Part shown: positions 17,429-26,110 of the stretch, piece after piece
Layout: every line of letters starts with the position of its first letter
How positions within the stretch are numbered: position 1 is the stretch's first letter
From: Agromyces hippuratus
GTDB lineage: Bacteria > Actinomycetota > Actinomycetes > Actinomycetales > Microbacteriaceae
Length of the DNA: 64,000 nt
Reading direction: 5' to 3'
NCBI RefSeq assembly: GCF_013410355.1
Contig: NZ_JACCFI010000001.1
Location: 2,108,001 to 2,172,000 of the forward strand
The notes under the pieces: model-generated
Database searches by the model: none
What the model was told of the DNA's origin: nothing
The model's input: the letters and a program-made list of their open reading frames with translations, nothing else
Program-made: the position numbers and the translations under genes

Positions 17429-19087
17429 CTACCCCGGGAAGGTCTCGACCCAGTCGCCGGCGGCATCGAGCACGTCGACGTCGCCGCGGTCGCCGAGCAG
17501 CTCCCAGCGCTGCAACGAGACCGGCACGTTGCCGTTCAGCCACAGCGAGTCGTGGAACTCGCGGAGCGAGAAGTCGTCGCCTCGTGCGACGACGGCGTCG
17601 GCGAGCAATCGCTTCACCTCGAGCTTGCCGACGAGGTACGCCATCGCGAGGCCCGGTGTCGCCACGTAGTACGAGGTCTCCTCGGTGGCCGTGAGCGCAT
17701 CCATCGGCACGAGCCGGACGAAGAAGTCGATCGCCTCGTCGAGGCCGAAGACGCCGGTCGCGAGGTTCACGTCGACGACCACCCGCAGCGCGCGCAGCCG
17801 CATGAAGTTGTGCACCGTCGTCTGCGAGTGCGGCGCATCGTCGAAGAGCCCGACGTCGAGCATGAGCTCTTCGTTGTAATGGGCGATGCCCTCGTTGGCG
17901 ACCGAGTCGACGTAGTGCCGGCGCATGGCGCGCGGGTGCCCCCACGAGAGTGCGAGCTGCTGGCTGTGCGCGCCCTCGTGGATGATGCCGAGTCGCGGGT
18001 CGCGGGCGTTCGCGGCGTCGAAGTACGGGAGCTCGGCCGCCGGCGCCGGCACGTAGGAGACCGCATCGCGCTCGCGCGACCGCTCGTTCGCGAGGTCGTC
18101 GGTCACGCCGAGGAAGGCGACGGGCTCGAGATACGCCGGGTATTCCGCGAAGCGGTAGCGGCGCAGCGACTCGGGCTGGCTCAACAGCCCCTCGCGCTCG
18201 TACAGCCCCCGCACGTCGGCCTCGGCGGTGGCCTCGGCGGCGATCTCTGCGGTCACGTCGTGCGCGAGCGGTGCTTCGGGCACGTCGCGGTGCCGGTTGC
18301 GCGAGATCGTCTCGGCCGCGACCGCACGCCGGTACTCCTGCAGGGCGCCGCGCACGAGCTCGTCGGGCTCCGTCGCGACGAGCGCGACGTGCCGCAGGTA
18401 CCAGACGAATGCGTCGCGGCCCACGATGACCTCGGGGCCGAGACGACCGACGGATGCCTCGAGCCACTGCGCGTACCGGGTGAGCGCCGCGCTCGCGGCG
18501 GGCTGCGCCTCGGCGAGCGCGGCGGCGGTCTCGGCGTCGACCTCGGCGGCGAGCGCCGAGACCGAATCGGCCAGCCGCGACCCGATGCCGTCGAGTTCGG
18601 CCGCGGCCACCCGGGCGAGTGCGGCGACGCCGGCGCGCTCGAGGTTCGCGATCGCCTGCTCGACCGCGCGCGGCACGGCATCGAGCACGGCGACGAGGTC
18701 GGCCTGCCGTGCCGCACCGAAGGGCGATGGTTCGAGCAGCAGGTCGAACCACGGTCCGAGGATCTGGCTCGTGAGGAAGACGGCGTCGCGCTCCCAGTTG
18801 CGGAGCACGTCGAGCTCCCAACGCACCCGAGCGAGTGCCGACCCCAGCAGTCGGTGGTCGACCTGATCGGGGACCGGCAGCCGCGAGACATCCGTCGCCC
18901 GCCACTGCTCGACGAAGCCGGCGAGCTCGCGCCGCTGCGCGTCGACGGCCTCGGGGGCGAACCGCGGCACCCAGCCGGCGGGGCGCTCGATGCGCGGGAT
19001 GTCGTCGGAGGTGCGGAACGAGTTGGCGGCGCGCCACTCCCAGAACTCGGTACCGAGCCGGGCGAGGTCCGCGTCGTTGTCAGCCAT
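17429..19087 (-). CDS. DUF885 family protein, putative metallopeptidase
   Basis: The 552-residue, largely helical protein belongs to the DUF885 family by overall pattern, with the conserved segment GIIHEGAHSQQLALSWGHP. Its HEGAH (His370-Glu371-x-x-His374) has the HExxH form of a gluzincin zinc site, which supports a peptidase role; this family is otherwise uncharacterised to my knowledge. A second conserved block near 420-440 (VANEGIAHYNEELML) holds candidate zinc-ligand glutamates. No signal peptide is present, so it is cytoplasmic. Start at ATG 19087 is the first that begins the conserved N-terminus; longer open frame to 19426 looks non-coding. It is divergent from the BCCT gene. Confidence 0.8.
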   Translation of the reverse strand: MADNDADLARLGTEFWEWRAANSFRTSDDIPRIERPAGWVPRFAPEAVDAQRRELAGFVEQWRATDVSRLPVPDQVDHRLLGSALARVRWELDVLRNWERDAVFLTSQILGPWFDLLLEPSPFGAARQADLVAVLDAVPRAVEQAIANLERAGVAALARVAAAELDGIGSRLADSVSALAAEVDAETAAALAEAQPAASAALTRYAQWLEASVGRLGPEVIVGRDAFVWYLRHVALVATEPDELVRGALQEYRRAVAAETISRNRHRDVPEAPLAHDVTAEIAAEATAEADVRGLYEREGLLSQPESLRRYRFAEYPAYLEPVAFLGVTDDLANERSRERDAVSYVPAPAAELPYFDAANARDPRLGIIHEGAHSQQLALSWGHPRAMRRHYVDSVANEGIAHYNEELMLDVGLFDDAPHSQTTVHNFMRLRALRVVVDVNLATGVFGLDEAIDFFVRLVPMDALTATEETSYYVATPGLAMAYLVGKLEVKRLLADAVVARGDDFSLREFHDSLWLNGNVPVSLQRWELLGDRGDVDVLDAAGDWVETFPG

Positions 19088-19193
19088 GCGCGCCACGTTA
19101 GTCCCGTCCGCCGACACCTCGTCGCGTTCCCGAGACGGCGGGGCCCGGCGCGGGATCGGTGCGGCGGCGCGCACGCCTCGATACCGTGGAGGC

Positions 19194-21248
19194 ATGAGCG
19201 GTACGCCGAACGAGCCGACCGAGCACTCCGACCCGGGCGGGCACCCGGCACCGGCAGCGGATGCCGCGGGCAGGACGGCGCACCGGTCGCTCCCGCCCGT
19301 GCAGCGCTGGGTCTTCTGGCCGGCCGCGGGCGTCGTCGCCCTGTTCGTCGCGTTCGCGCTCATCGCGCCGAAGGCGGCCGAGGCGATGTTCGGCGCGATC
19401 CAGGCGGGCATCGTCAACACCTTCAACTGGTACTACGTGCTCATCGCCGCGTTCTTCGTGGCGTTCTGCCTGTTCGTGGGGTTCAGCCGGTTCGGCGACA
19501 TCAAGCTCGGCCGCGACGACGACGAGCCCGAGTTCTCGCTGCTCTCGTGGTTCTCGCTGCTCTTCGCCGCGGGCATGGGCATCGGACTCGTGTTCTACGG
19601 GGTGAGCGAGCCGCTCAGCCATTTCGTCGCTCCGCGCCCCGGCGTCGTCGGCACCCCCGAGGCGCTCGCGCAGCAGGCCCTCAGCCAGACCTACCTGCAC
19701 TGGGGCGTGCAGGCCTGGTCGATCTACGTCGTCGTGGGGCTCGGGCTCGCCTACGCGATCCACCGCCGGCGGCGGCCGATCTCGATCAGGTGGACGCTCG
19801 AGCCGCTGCTCGGCAAGCGCGTCGAGGGCGGCTGGGGCCACACGATCGACGTCATCGCCCTCGTCGGCACCCTCTTCGGCGTCGCCACCTCGCTCGGCCT
19901 CGGCGTGCTGCAGATCAGCGCAGGCCTCGACTACGCGGGCATCCTCGAGCCGAGCGCGCTCAGCGAGGTGATCATCATCCTGATCATCTCGGTCTTCGTG
20001 CTGTGGTCGGTGCTCTCGGGGGTCACGAAGGGCATGAAGTGGCTCTCGACCGCGAACCTCGTGCTCGCCGGCATCCTCGTCGTCTACGTGCTGGCAGTGG
20101 GCCCGACCGAGTTCCTGCTGCGCGAGTTCGTGCAGTCGATCGGCAACTACATCCAGAACTTCATCGGCCTCTCCTTCAACGTGAGCGCCTTCCAGGGCAC
20201 CGAGGGCGAGGAGTGGCAGGCCGCGTGGACGTCGTTCTACTGGGGCTGGTGGATCTCGTGGGCGCCGTTCGTCGGCATCTTCATCGCGCGGGTGTCGAAG
20301 GGGCGCACCGTGCGCCAGTTCGTCACGGGCGTCATCCTCGTGCCGACGCTCATCGGCATCCTCTGGTTCGCCGTGCTCGGCGGTTCGGCGCTCGCGATCG
20401 AGCTCGCCGATCCCGGCGCGCTCACCCAGCCCGACGGCAGCGTGAACGTCGAGGCCGCGCTCTTCGAGCTGCTCACCTACCTCCCCGGCACCCCGGTGCT
20501 GACGATCGGCGTGATCCTGCTGATCACGATCTTCTTCATCACCTCGGCCGACTCCGGCGCGCTCGTGATGGGCATGATCGCCACGGGCGGGCAACTGAAC
20601 CCGAAGCGTTGGGTGCGCACCATCTTCACCGTGATCACGGCGCTGCTCGCGATCGCACTGCTGCTCAGCGGCGGGCTGAAGGCCCTGCAGACCGCGGCGA
20701 TCATCATCGCCCTGCCGTTCAGCATCGTGATGCTGCTGATCTGCTGGTCGACGATCATCGCCTTCACACGTGAGCGACGCGCGTACGCGAAGGCGGAGCG
20801 CGCGCAGTTCATCGACCACATCGGCGAGCACTACGGCCTCGAGGTCGAGGAGCCGCTGGAGCGCGGCCTCGTCGCGGGGCAGCCGAAGTGGGTGCGCGGC
20901 TGCGCAGACGACTGCGTCTGGGCACGGATGCCGCGGCGCCCCGCCGCGCCTCGCCGGCGACCCTCGCGGAGGAGAACGCCCTGCCCGACTCGGTGCCGAC
21001 CGCCGATGTCGACGCGATCGTCGACCACGACCCGCTGGCCGACACCGACGACCCCGATATCCCGGAGCACGGCGAGGACGAGCCCCGCGGCATCCCGCAG
21101 TAGGTGGCGCGCCGCGGGAGGGCCGGCAGTAGCGTGGATCGCATGGGCATCACCGGCACGTTCCGCGCGTCCAGGCGCATGCCGATCCTGCAGGTCGCGA
21201 AGGCCTCGGCCGCGACGATCGCGGCCTGGCTCATCGCCGGCTGGCTGA
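19194..21248 (+). CDS. BCCT-family (betaine/carnitine/choline) transporter with a probable C-terminal frameshift
   Basis: BCCT carriers import glycine betaine or other quaternary amines with Na+ or H+, mainly for osmoprotection. The product opens with a Pro/Ser-rich tail, then 12 helices; the hallmark aromatic stretch SFYWGWWISWAPFVGIFIARVSKG lies at about residues 347-370 (given here in description only as W-rich TM8). A good ribosome site (GTGGAGG) precedes ATG 19194. The membrane domain ends near residue 525. From about position 20890 the frame reads an implausible Arg/Pro-rich tail that runs 106 bases into the next gene, while frame +2 carries a normal acidic C-terminus ending at 21103. 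A one-base deletion, real or a sequencing error, is the simplest explanation. Confidence 0.85.
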   Translation: MSGTPNEPTEHSDPGGHPAPAADAAGRTAHRSLPPVQRWVFWPAAGVVALFVAFALIAPKAAEAMFGAIQAGIVNTFNWYYVLIAAFFVAFCLFVGFSRFGDIKLGRDDDEPEFSLLSWFSLLFAAGMGIGLVFYGVSEPLSHFVAPRPGVVGTPEALAQQALSQTYLHWGVQAWSIYVVVGLGLAYAIHRRRRPISIRWTLEPLLGKRVEGGWGHTIDVIALVGTLFGVATSLGLGVLQISAGLDYAGILEPSALSEVIIILIISVFVLWSVLSGVTKGMKWLSTANLVLAGILVVYVLAVGPTEFLLREFVQSIGNYIQNFIGLSFNVSAFQGTEGEEWQAAWTSFYWGWWISWAPFVGIFIARVSKGRTVRQFVTGVILVPTLIGILWFAVLGGSALAIELADPGALTQPDGSVNVEAALFELLTYLPGTPVLTIGVILLITIFFITSADSGALVMGMIATGGQLNPKRWVRTIFTVITALLAIALLLSGGLKALQTAAIIIALPFSIVMLLICWSTIIAFTRERRAYAKAERAQFIDHIGEHYGLEVEEPLERGLVAGQPKWVRGCADDCVWARMPRRPAAPRRRPSRRRTPCPTRCRPPMSTRSSTTTRWPTPTTPISRSTARTSPAASRSRWRAAGGPAVAWIAWASPARSARPGACRSCRSRRPRPRRSRPGSSPAG
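20888..21103 (+). other. Out-of-frame continuation of the BCCT C-terminal tail
   Basis: In the frame one base away from the transporter, the sequence encodes ALPDSVPTADVDAIVDH and a further Asp/Glu/Pro-rich stretch ending DEPRGIPQ and a stop at 21101-21103. That composition is typical of BCCT cytoplasmic tails and uses the preferred codons of this genome. Adding one G near 20896 (GTGCG to GTGCGG) would fuse it to the transporter as PKWVRRLRRRL and end the gene 39 bases before the next start. Confidence 0.65.
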
Positions 21249-22171
21249 TCCCGGGGCAGCTGCCCGTGTTCGCCGCGATCGCGGCGCTGCTCGTCGTGCA
21301 GCCGAGCGTGAACCAATCGTTCGGCAAGGCGATCGAGCGGTCGATCGGCGTGATCCTCGGCGTGCTCGTCGCCACCGCGGCGTCGCTCGCCTTCGGGTCG
21401 AACAGCTGGATCATCCTCGTCACGATCGTCATCGCCATGCTCGTCGCCTGGGCGCTGAAGATGACGCCGGGCACCTCGAACCAGGTCGCGATCAGCGCGA
21501 TGCTCGTGCTCGCGCTCGGGTCGTCATCGCCCGAGTACGCCGTCGACCGCATCATCGAGACACTGATCGGCGCGGCGATCGGCATCGTCGTCAATGCGCT
21601 CATCGTGCCGCCGGTGGCGGTCGCCCCCGCCCGACGCGACCTGTCGCTCCTCGGCGGCGAGCTCGCGGCATCCCTCGACCGGCTCGCGAGCGCCCTCGAG
21701 AGCCCGCAGACGCCCGCAGACCTGCAGCGCCTCATGGTCGAGGCGCGACTCATGCGACCGATGCGCGACGCGGCGGATGCCTCGATCGCCACGGGCGAGG
21801 AGTCGCTGACGCTGAACCCCCGTCGCTCCGCGCATCGCACCGAGCTCGGTGAGATGCGCGCGCTGCTCGAGCGCCTGAGCCCGATCGTCACCCAGGTGAT
21901 CGGCATGACCCGGGCCTTCTTCGACCACTACGACACGGCGCTCGCCGACGAACCCACCGTGCAGGCGATCGCCGAACAGCTGCGCCGGGCAGCGCACGAC
22001 GTGCGGCTCGCCGTGCACCTCGCCGACGTCGACCCCGAGCCGCTCACCTCGGCGATCCCGGCGCTGACGTCACCGCTCGTGATCACCCCGCCGAAGTCCG
22101 GCCACTGGATCCTGATCGGATCGCTCATGGAGGACCTGCGCCGCATCCGCGACGAGCTCGTCGAGGAGTAG
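21143..22171 (+). CDS. FUSC / aromatic acid exporter family protein
   Basis: The 342-residue protein has an N-terminal block of six hydrophobic helices (about 15-165), including FAAIAALLVVQPSVNQSFGKAIERSIGVILG, typical of FUSC/ArAE proteins related to YccS and AaeB. A soluble helical C-terminal half follows. Such proteins are thought to export aromatic acids or to relieve metabolic stress; the substrate here is unknown. ATG 21143 is chosen since it starts the conserved N-terminus; a GTG at 21104 is also open. It lies just after the corrected end of the BCCT gene and may share its transcript. Confidence 0.82.
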   Translation: MGITGTFRASRRMPILQVAKASAATIAAWLIAGWLIPGQLPVFAAIAALLVVQPSVNQSFGKAIERSIGVILGVLVATAASLAFGSNSWIILVTIVIAMLVAWALKMTPGTSNQVAISAMLVLALGSSSPEYAVDRIIETLIGAAIGIVVNALIVPPVAVAPARRDLSLLGGELAASLDRLASALESPQTPADLQRLMVEARLMRPMRDAADASIATGEESLTLNPRRSAHRTELGEMRALLERLSPIVTQVIGMTRAFFDHYDTALADEPTVQAIAEQLRRAAHDVRLAVHLADVDPEPLTSAIPALTSPLVITPPKSGHWILIGSLMEDLRRIRDELVEE

Positions 22172-22317
22172 CCGGCTCGACTGCCACGCGTAGCGCGGTG
22201 GCGCGGCCGGTGTCAACCCTGGCGGTGTCGACCGGATGTTCGGGGCGACGGCGCCTGTGTCGACCTACGCTTGACTCGACTCGACCGACATGCACCAGGC
22301 GACGGGAAGGGCAGACG

Positions 22318-23145
22318 ATGACGACCCCGGCTTCCACGACGACCTCCACCGGCGCCGACCTGACGAGACAGCTGACGGTGGCCGCGAGCGCGCTGGCGGC
22401 GGTGGTCGGCTCGTTCGTCGGCTCGGGCGCAGCCGGCGGCACCCCGATACAGGATGCCGCGGGCGGAGCGCTCGCGGCCGATGCCACGCTCGTCGCGCCC
22501 GGCGGCGGGGCGTTCGCGATCTGGACGTTGATCTACCTCGGACTCGTCGCATACGCGGTCTGGCAGTTCCTCCCGGCCCAGCGAACGGCGTCGCGCCACC
22601 GCCGCCTCGGCTACCCGATCGCCGCCTCGCTGCTGCTCAACGCCGCATGGATCCTGAGCATCCAGTTCGACCTGCTGTGGTTGAGCGTTCCCGTGATCGT
22701 GCTGCTGCTGATCGTGCTGATCGTCGCCTTCCGCGTCTGCCGCACCTCGCCGCCGACCTCGAACCTCGACGCCGTCGTCACCGACGGCACGGTCGGCCTC
22801 TACCTCGGGTGGGTCTGCGTCGCCACCGTCGCCAACATCACCGCCGCTCTCGTCGCCGCGGGGTTCGACGGCTGGGGCATCCCTCCGGAAGCCTGGTCGG
22901 TCGCGGTGGTCTCGCTCGCCGGAATCGTCGGTATCGCCCTCGCGATCTGGGATCACGGACGGATCGCACCGACCCTCTCGCTCGGCTGGGGTCTCGCCTG
23001 GGTCGCCGTCGCCCGACTGAGCGACGCCCCGGAGTCGATGGCGACGGGGATCGCGGCGATCATCGCCGTGGTCGCGCTCACGATCGCGACGGTCTGGGCT
23101 CGAACAGCAGACCACGGTCGAGCCTCCGCCACGAGTCGAGCGTGA
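22318..23145 (+). CDS. TspO/MBR-like tryptophan-rich membrane protein (long actinobacterial form)
   Basis: The 275-residue protein starts at ATG 22318 after a GGGAAGGG ribosome site. It has about seven to eight hydrophobic helices. Segments such as FAIWTLIYLGLVAYAVWQ, LLNAAWILSIQFDLLW and LYLGWVCVATVANI place Trp, Tyr and Asn as in TspO/MBR proteins, which bind porphyrins and other ligands. The usual TspO has about 160 residues and five helices, so this is an extended relative and its ligand is not predictable. It sits alone between the FUSC gene and the minus-strand zinc-ribbon gene. Confidence 0.6.
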   Translation: MTTPASTTTSTGADLTRQLTVAASALAAVVGSFVGSGAAGGTPIQDAAGGALAADATLVAPGGGAFAIWTLIYLGLVAYAVWQFLPAQRTASRHRRLGYPIAASLLLNAAWILSIQFDLLWLSVPVIVLLLIVLIVAFRVCRTSPPTSNLDAVVTDGTVGLYLGWVCVATVANITAALVAAGFDGWGIPPEAWSVAVVSLAGIVGIALAIWDHGRIAPTLSLGWGLAWVAVARLSDAPESMATGIAAIIAVVALTIATVWARTADHGRASATSRA

Positions 23146-23161
23146 TCGACGACCGAGCGAC

Positions 23162-23383
23162 TCAGCTCAGACGGTCGCGAACGGCCGCGCCCCACTGGAA
23201 TCCGCACTCGCGGCAGTCGAAGATGGGTGCTTCATCGTGCGCGAGCGCACCGACGGCGTCGCCGGCCTCGACCTCGAAGTCGAGCGGTCCGTAGACGATC
23301 GCGCGCACCGCGAGGGAGTCGCAGCGCGGACACGGCTCATCGATCACCAGGTGGGGTGCTGAGTGCTGCATCTGCTTCGTCAT
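23162..23383 (-). CDS. Small zinc-ribbon protein
   Basis: The 73-residue product has two CxxC knuckles, CPRC near residue 18 and CREC near 58, separated by about 37 residues rich in acidic and hydrophobic residues, and ends with FQWGAAVRDRLS. This is the layout of a zinc ribbon (four Cys ligands). Function is unknown; such small proteins may act as adaptors or nucleic-acid binders. The start at ATG 23383 has no clear Shine-Dalgarno sequence. Confidence 0.65.
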   Translation of the reverse strand: MTKQMQHSAPHLVIDEPCPRCDSLAVRAIVYGPLDFEVEAGDAVGALAHDEAPIFDCRECGFQWGAAVRDRLS

Positions 23384-23500
23384 GGCTGTCACGGTACGCC
23401 CGCCCTCCGACATCCGTCGCAGCGCCCGCGCGCGTCGCTCGACGACCGCGCATCCGTGCCCTTCGCCCGGGCCGGGCGCCCGAATCCCTAGACTGGGCGC

Positions 23501-24550
23501 GTGCTGACCGCCGTGCTCATCCTCGCGATCCTTCCCGCGTTCCTCATCCTGGGACTCGGGCTGGTCGCGCGCACGGTCGCCGCCCAGCGCCTGAAGCCGC
23601 GCGTGGTGCAGTACACCCCCGAGCGCGATTCGACGGTGCTGCGCGACGCGTTGCTCGTCGATGCCGATCGGCGCGCGGCATCCGCCGCCCTCATCGACCT
23701 CGCCGTGAAGCGCAAGGTGCGCCTGCTCGCCGGCGAGGGCAAGCGCGAGCCCATCGGCGTCGAGCTCGTGCAGGGCGCCGTGCTCACCGCCGAGGAGACG
23801 GCCCTGCTCGAGGCGCTCTTCGGCCCCGAGCACACGAGCACGCGCGTGCGGCGCTTCTCCGCCGACCGCCGTGCCCTCGCCGGGCGGCTGAAGAGCCTGC
23901 TGCTGAACACCGAGCACGCCCTCGCGCGCGACGGCCTGGTCGCCGAACGCCGCGTCACGTGGCCCGGCGTCACCCTGACCGTCTTCGCCTACCTCGGCAT
24001 GCTCGTCGAGGCGCTGTTCCTCGTCTTCACGATCGTGAGCGGCGAGTGGGGCTCGCTCATCGCGACGCTCGTCGCGATCGCCGCGACGATCGCGACGATC
24101 TTCGTGACCCCGTCGTCGTGGCGCAGGTTCCTGCCGGCGGCCGACGCCCGGCGCGAGCACCTCGCCGGACTCCGGCAGTACATCGAACTCGCCGAGGCCG
24201 ACCGGCTGCGCGTGCTGCAGTCGCCGAGCGGCGCAGACCTGCGCACGACGGATGCCGCGGCGCCCGAGCAGTCCGACCCGGTCACGCGCTTCCACCTGCA
24301 CGAACGGCTGCTGCCCCACGCGGTGATCTTCGGGCTCGAACGCGACTGGATCGCGAAGCTGAAGCTCGAGCACGCCGAGCTCGACCAGACGAACCTCGAC
24401 ACCCTCGGCGACCTCGTCGACGTCACCGCCGAGATCGCCGCAGCGATCCACGCGGCCGGCAGCGTCGTCGAACTGACCTCGGCCGTCGGCGACCTCGCCG
24501 ACGGCACGGGCACCGCCATCGGCGGCGTCTTCGAACTGTTCAACCTGTAG
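23501..24550 (+). CDS. DUF2207-like membrane protein
   Basis: The 349-residue product begins at GTG 23501 with a membrane helix (about 2-24), then a cytoplasmic winged-helix-like region (VLRDALLVDADRRAASAALIDLAVKRKVRL), two further helices at about 160-205, and the segment HLAGLRQYIELAEADRL typical of the C-terminal part of DUF2207 proteins. The full-length family usually has an extracellular N-terminal domain that is missing here, so this is a short form. The alpha/beta hydrolase gene follows after five bases, suggesting co-transcription. Confidence 0.65.
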   Translation: MLTAVLILAILPAFLILGLGLVARTVAAQRLKPRVVQYTPERDSTVLRDALLVDADRRAASAALIDLAVKRKVRLLAGEGKREPIGVELVQGAVLTAEETALLEALFGPEHTSTRVRRFSADRRALAGRLKSLLLNTEHALARDGLVAERRVTWPGVTLTVFAYLGMLVEALFLVFTIVSGEWGSLIATLVAIAATIATIFVTPSSWRRFLPAADARREHLAGLRQYIELAEADRLRVLQSPSGADLRTTDAAAPEQSDPVTRFHLHERLLPHAVIFGLERDWIAKLKLEHAELDQTNLDTLGDLVDVTAEIAAAIHAAGSVVELTSAVGDLADGTGTAIGGVFELFNL

Positions 24551-24555
24551 CCGCC

Positions 24556-25251
24556 ATGACCATCGACGAGCAGTCCATCACCGTCGACGTCGACGATGTG
24601 CCCGTCTCGGCCGTGTACGCCCGCCCGCCGGCCGCGACGACCACGATCGTCGTCGCCCATGGTGCGGGTGCCGGCATGGAGCATCCGTTCATGACGGGCT
24701 TCACCCGCGCGCTGAACGCCGACGGCTTCGCGACCCTGCGCTTCAACTTCCCCTACCGCGAGGCCGGGCGGAAGTTCCCCGATCGGCCGCCGGTCGCGAT
24801 CGCGACCTGGCGAGCGGTGATGGATGCCGCGGCCGCACGCGCCGCCGTCGCCGGGCGCCCCGACGAGCCGATCTGGGCATCGGGCAAGTCGTTCGGCGGG
24901 CGCATGGCGTCGATGGCCGTCGCCGAGGGCATGCCCGCCGCGGGCCTCGTCTTCCTCGGCTATCCGCTGCACGCCCCGGGCAAGCCCGAGAAGCCGCGAG
25001 ACGAGCACCTGCCGGGCATCACCGTGCCGATGCTCTTCCTGCAGGGCCGCAACGACCCGTTCGCGAAGCCCAACGAGCAGCTCGACGAGGTCGTCTCCCG
25101 GGTCGGCTCCAACGCCGTGATCGAGTGGGTCGACGAGGCGAACCACACCTTCGAGGTGAAGGGCGCCAAGCGCCCGGCCGCCGAGATCGGGGCGGGGCTC
25201 GCCGCGCCCGTCGCGGCGTTCGTGCGCGGTTCCGCACCGGTGGTCGGGTAG
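24556..25251 (+). CDS. Alpha/beta-fold hydrolase of the KANL3/Tex30 type
   Basis: The 231-residue cytoplasmic protein has the nucleophile elbow GKSFGGRM (Ser near residue 114), the oxyanion-loop segment VVAHGAGAGMEHPFM near 33, a conserved YPLHAPGKPEKPRDEHL, an acidic residue in LQGRNDPF and the catalytic His in DEANHTF. This pattern is that of the alpha/beta family hydrolase group related to dienelactone hydrolases. Its substrate is unknown. It starts five bases after the DUF2207-like gene, so the two probably form an operon. Confidence 0.82.
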   Translation: MTIDEQSITVDVDDVPVSAVYARPPAATTTIVVAHGAGAGMEHPFMTGFTRALNADGFATLRFNFPYREAGRKFPDRPPVAIATWRAVMDAAAARAAVAGRPDEPIWASGKSFGGRMASMAVAEGMPAAGLVFLGYPLHAPGKPEKPRDEHLPGITVPMLFLQGRNDPFAKPNEQLDEVVSRVGSNAVIEWVDEANHTFEVKGAKRPAAEIGAGLAAPVAAFVRGSAPVVG

Positions 25252-25291
25252 CCCCGCCGAGGTCTGGATCAGTCGTCGTGGTCGGCGCGGA

Positions 25292-25525
25292 TCAGAAGGC
25301 GGCCGAGGCCCACCAGACGATGATGAACAGGCCCATCGCGACGAAGGCCAGGCCCACGATCAGGAAGACGCTGGAGCTCGGCCCACGGGCTCCCGCGCGC
25401 GCCACGGTCGACTGACGCTCCGCCGTGATCGTCTCGGAGAGCCAGCGGCGCTTGACGATGAGCACGGCGCCCGCGACGAGCGCGAGCACGGCCCATGCGA
25501 GGGCGAAGGCCAGACCGGGTTCCAC
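25292..25525 (-). CDS. Small two-helix membrane protein
   Basis: The 77-residue product starts at GTG 25525 and has two hydrophobic helices, about 5-24 and 52-75, around a basic loop (KRRWLSETITAERQ). No family is recognised. It is convergent with the hydrolase gene and divergent from the globin operon. Confidence 0.6.
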   Translation of the reverse strand: MEPGLAFALAWAVLALVAGAVLIVKRRWLSETITAERQSTVARAGARGPSSSVFLIVGLAFVAMGLFIIVWWASAAF

Positions 25526-25701
25526 CCTGCCAGCCTATCCGCGGCGGCCGAAGCCGAGGAACGGAGGGCGAACGGAGTGTGCCAGACGGGACTGAACGCC
25601 CGCTCCGAACCGACGCGACATGCAGAAAAGCTTTGATCTGAGGGTCTGCGTTCTGCTAGGAAAGGGAAGTCCTCATACCCCCCTACCGAACGGACACCCG
25701 A

Positions 25702-26106
25702 ATGAACTCCCTCGATCTGCAGACGCAACCCGAAGCCCAGAGCGACTACGCAGCCGTCGGAGGTGCACCCGCGGTCACCGCCGTCGTCAACCGGTTCTAC
25801 GAGCTGGTGCTCGGCGACGACCGACTGGTGAAGCACTTCGAGGGCATCGAGATGGTCCGACTCAAGCGGCACCAGGTCGCGCTCGTCTCCCAGGTCATGG
25901 GCGGGCCGGTCGCCTACGAGGGACGCGACCTTCGTGCGGCCCACGCGAACATGGGCATCACGGCGGAGGAGTTCGGCGCCGTCGCCGAGCACCTGATCGC
26001 TGCGCTGACCGAGGCCGGTGTTCCGTCCGAGATCGTCGACCGCACCGTGACCGCCGTCGCCGCGACCCAACCCGACATCGTCGAGGTCAGCGCGACGCAA
26101 GAGTGA
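25702..26106 (+). CDS. Truncated haemoglobin, group I (trHbN-like)
   Basis: The 134-residue protein is a 2-over-2 globin. The B-helix Tyr of NRFYELVL, the E-helix stretch LKRHQVALVSQVMGG, and the proximal F8 His in LRAAHANMGI are all present. Group I proteins of this kind oxidise nitric oxide with bound oxygen, or handle oxygen. The first 15 residues are a polar pre-helix. The stop is only four bases before the flavohaemoglobin start, and the two should be co-expressed. The 175-bp upstream gap contains an unusually AT-rich patch (GAAAAGCTTTGATC at 25625-25638) that may hold the promoter. Confidence 0.9.
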   Translation: MNSLDLQTQPEAQSDYAAVGGAPAVTAVVNRFYELVLGDDRLVKHFEGIEMVRLKRHQVALVSQVMGGPVAYEGRDLRAAHANMGITAEEFGAVAEHLIAALTEAGVPSEIVDRTVTAVAATQPDIVEVSATQE

Positions 26107-26110
26107 CAGC

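Noticed and set aside
19194..21248. Treating the BCCT gene as a pseudogene
   Set aside because: All membrane helices and motifs are intact; only a dispensable cytoplasmic tail is out of frame.
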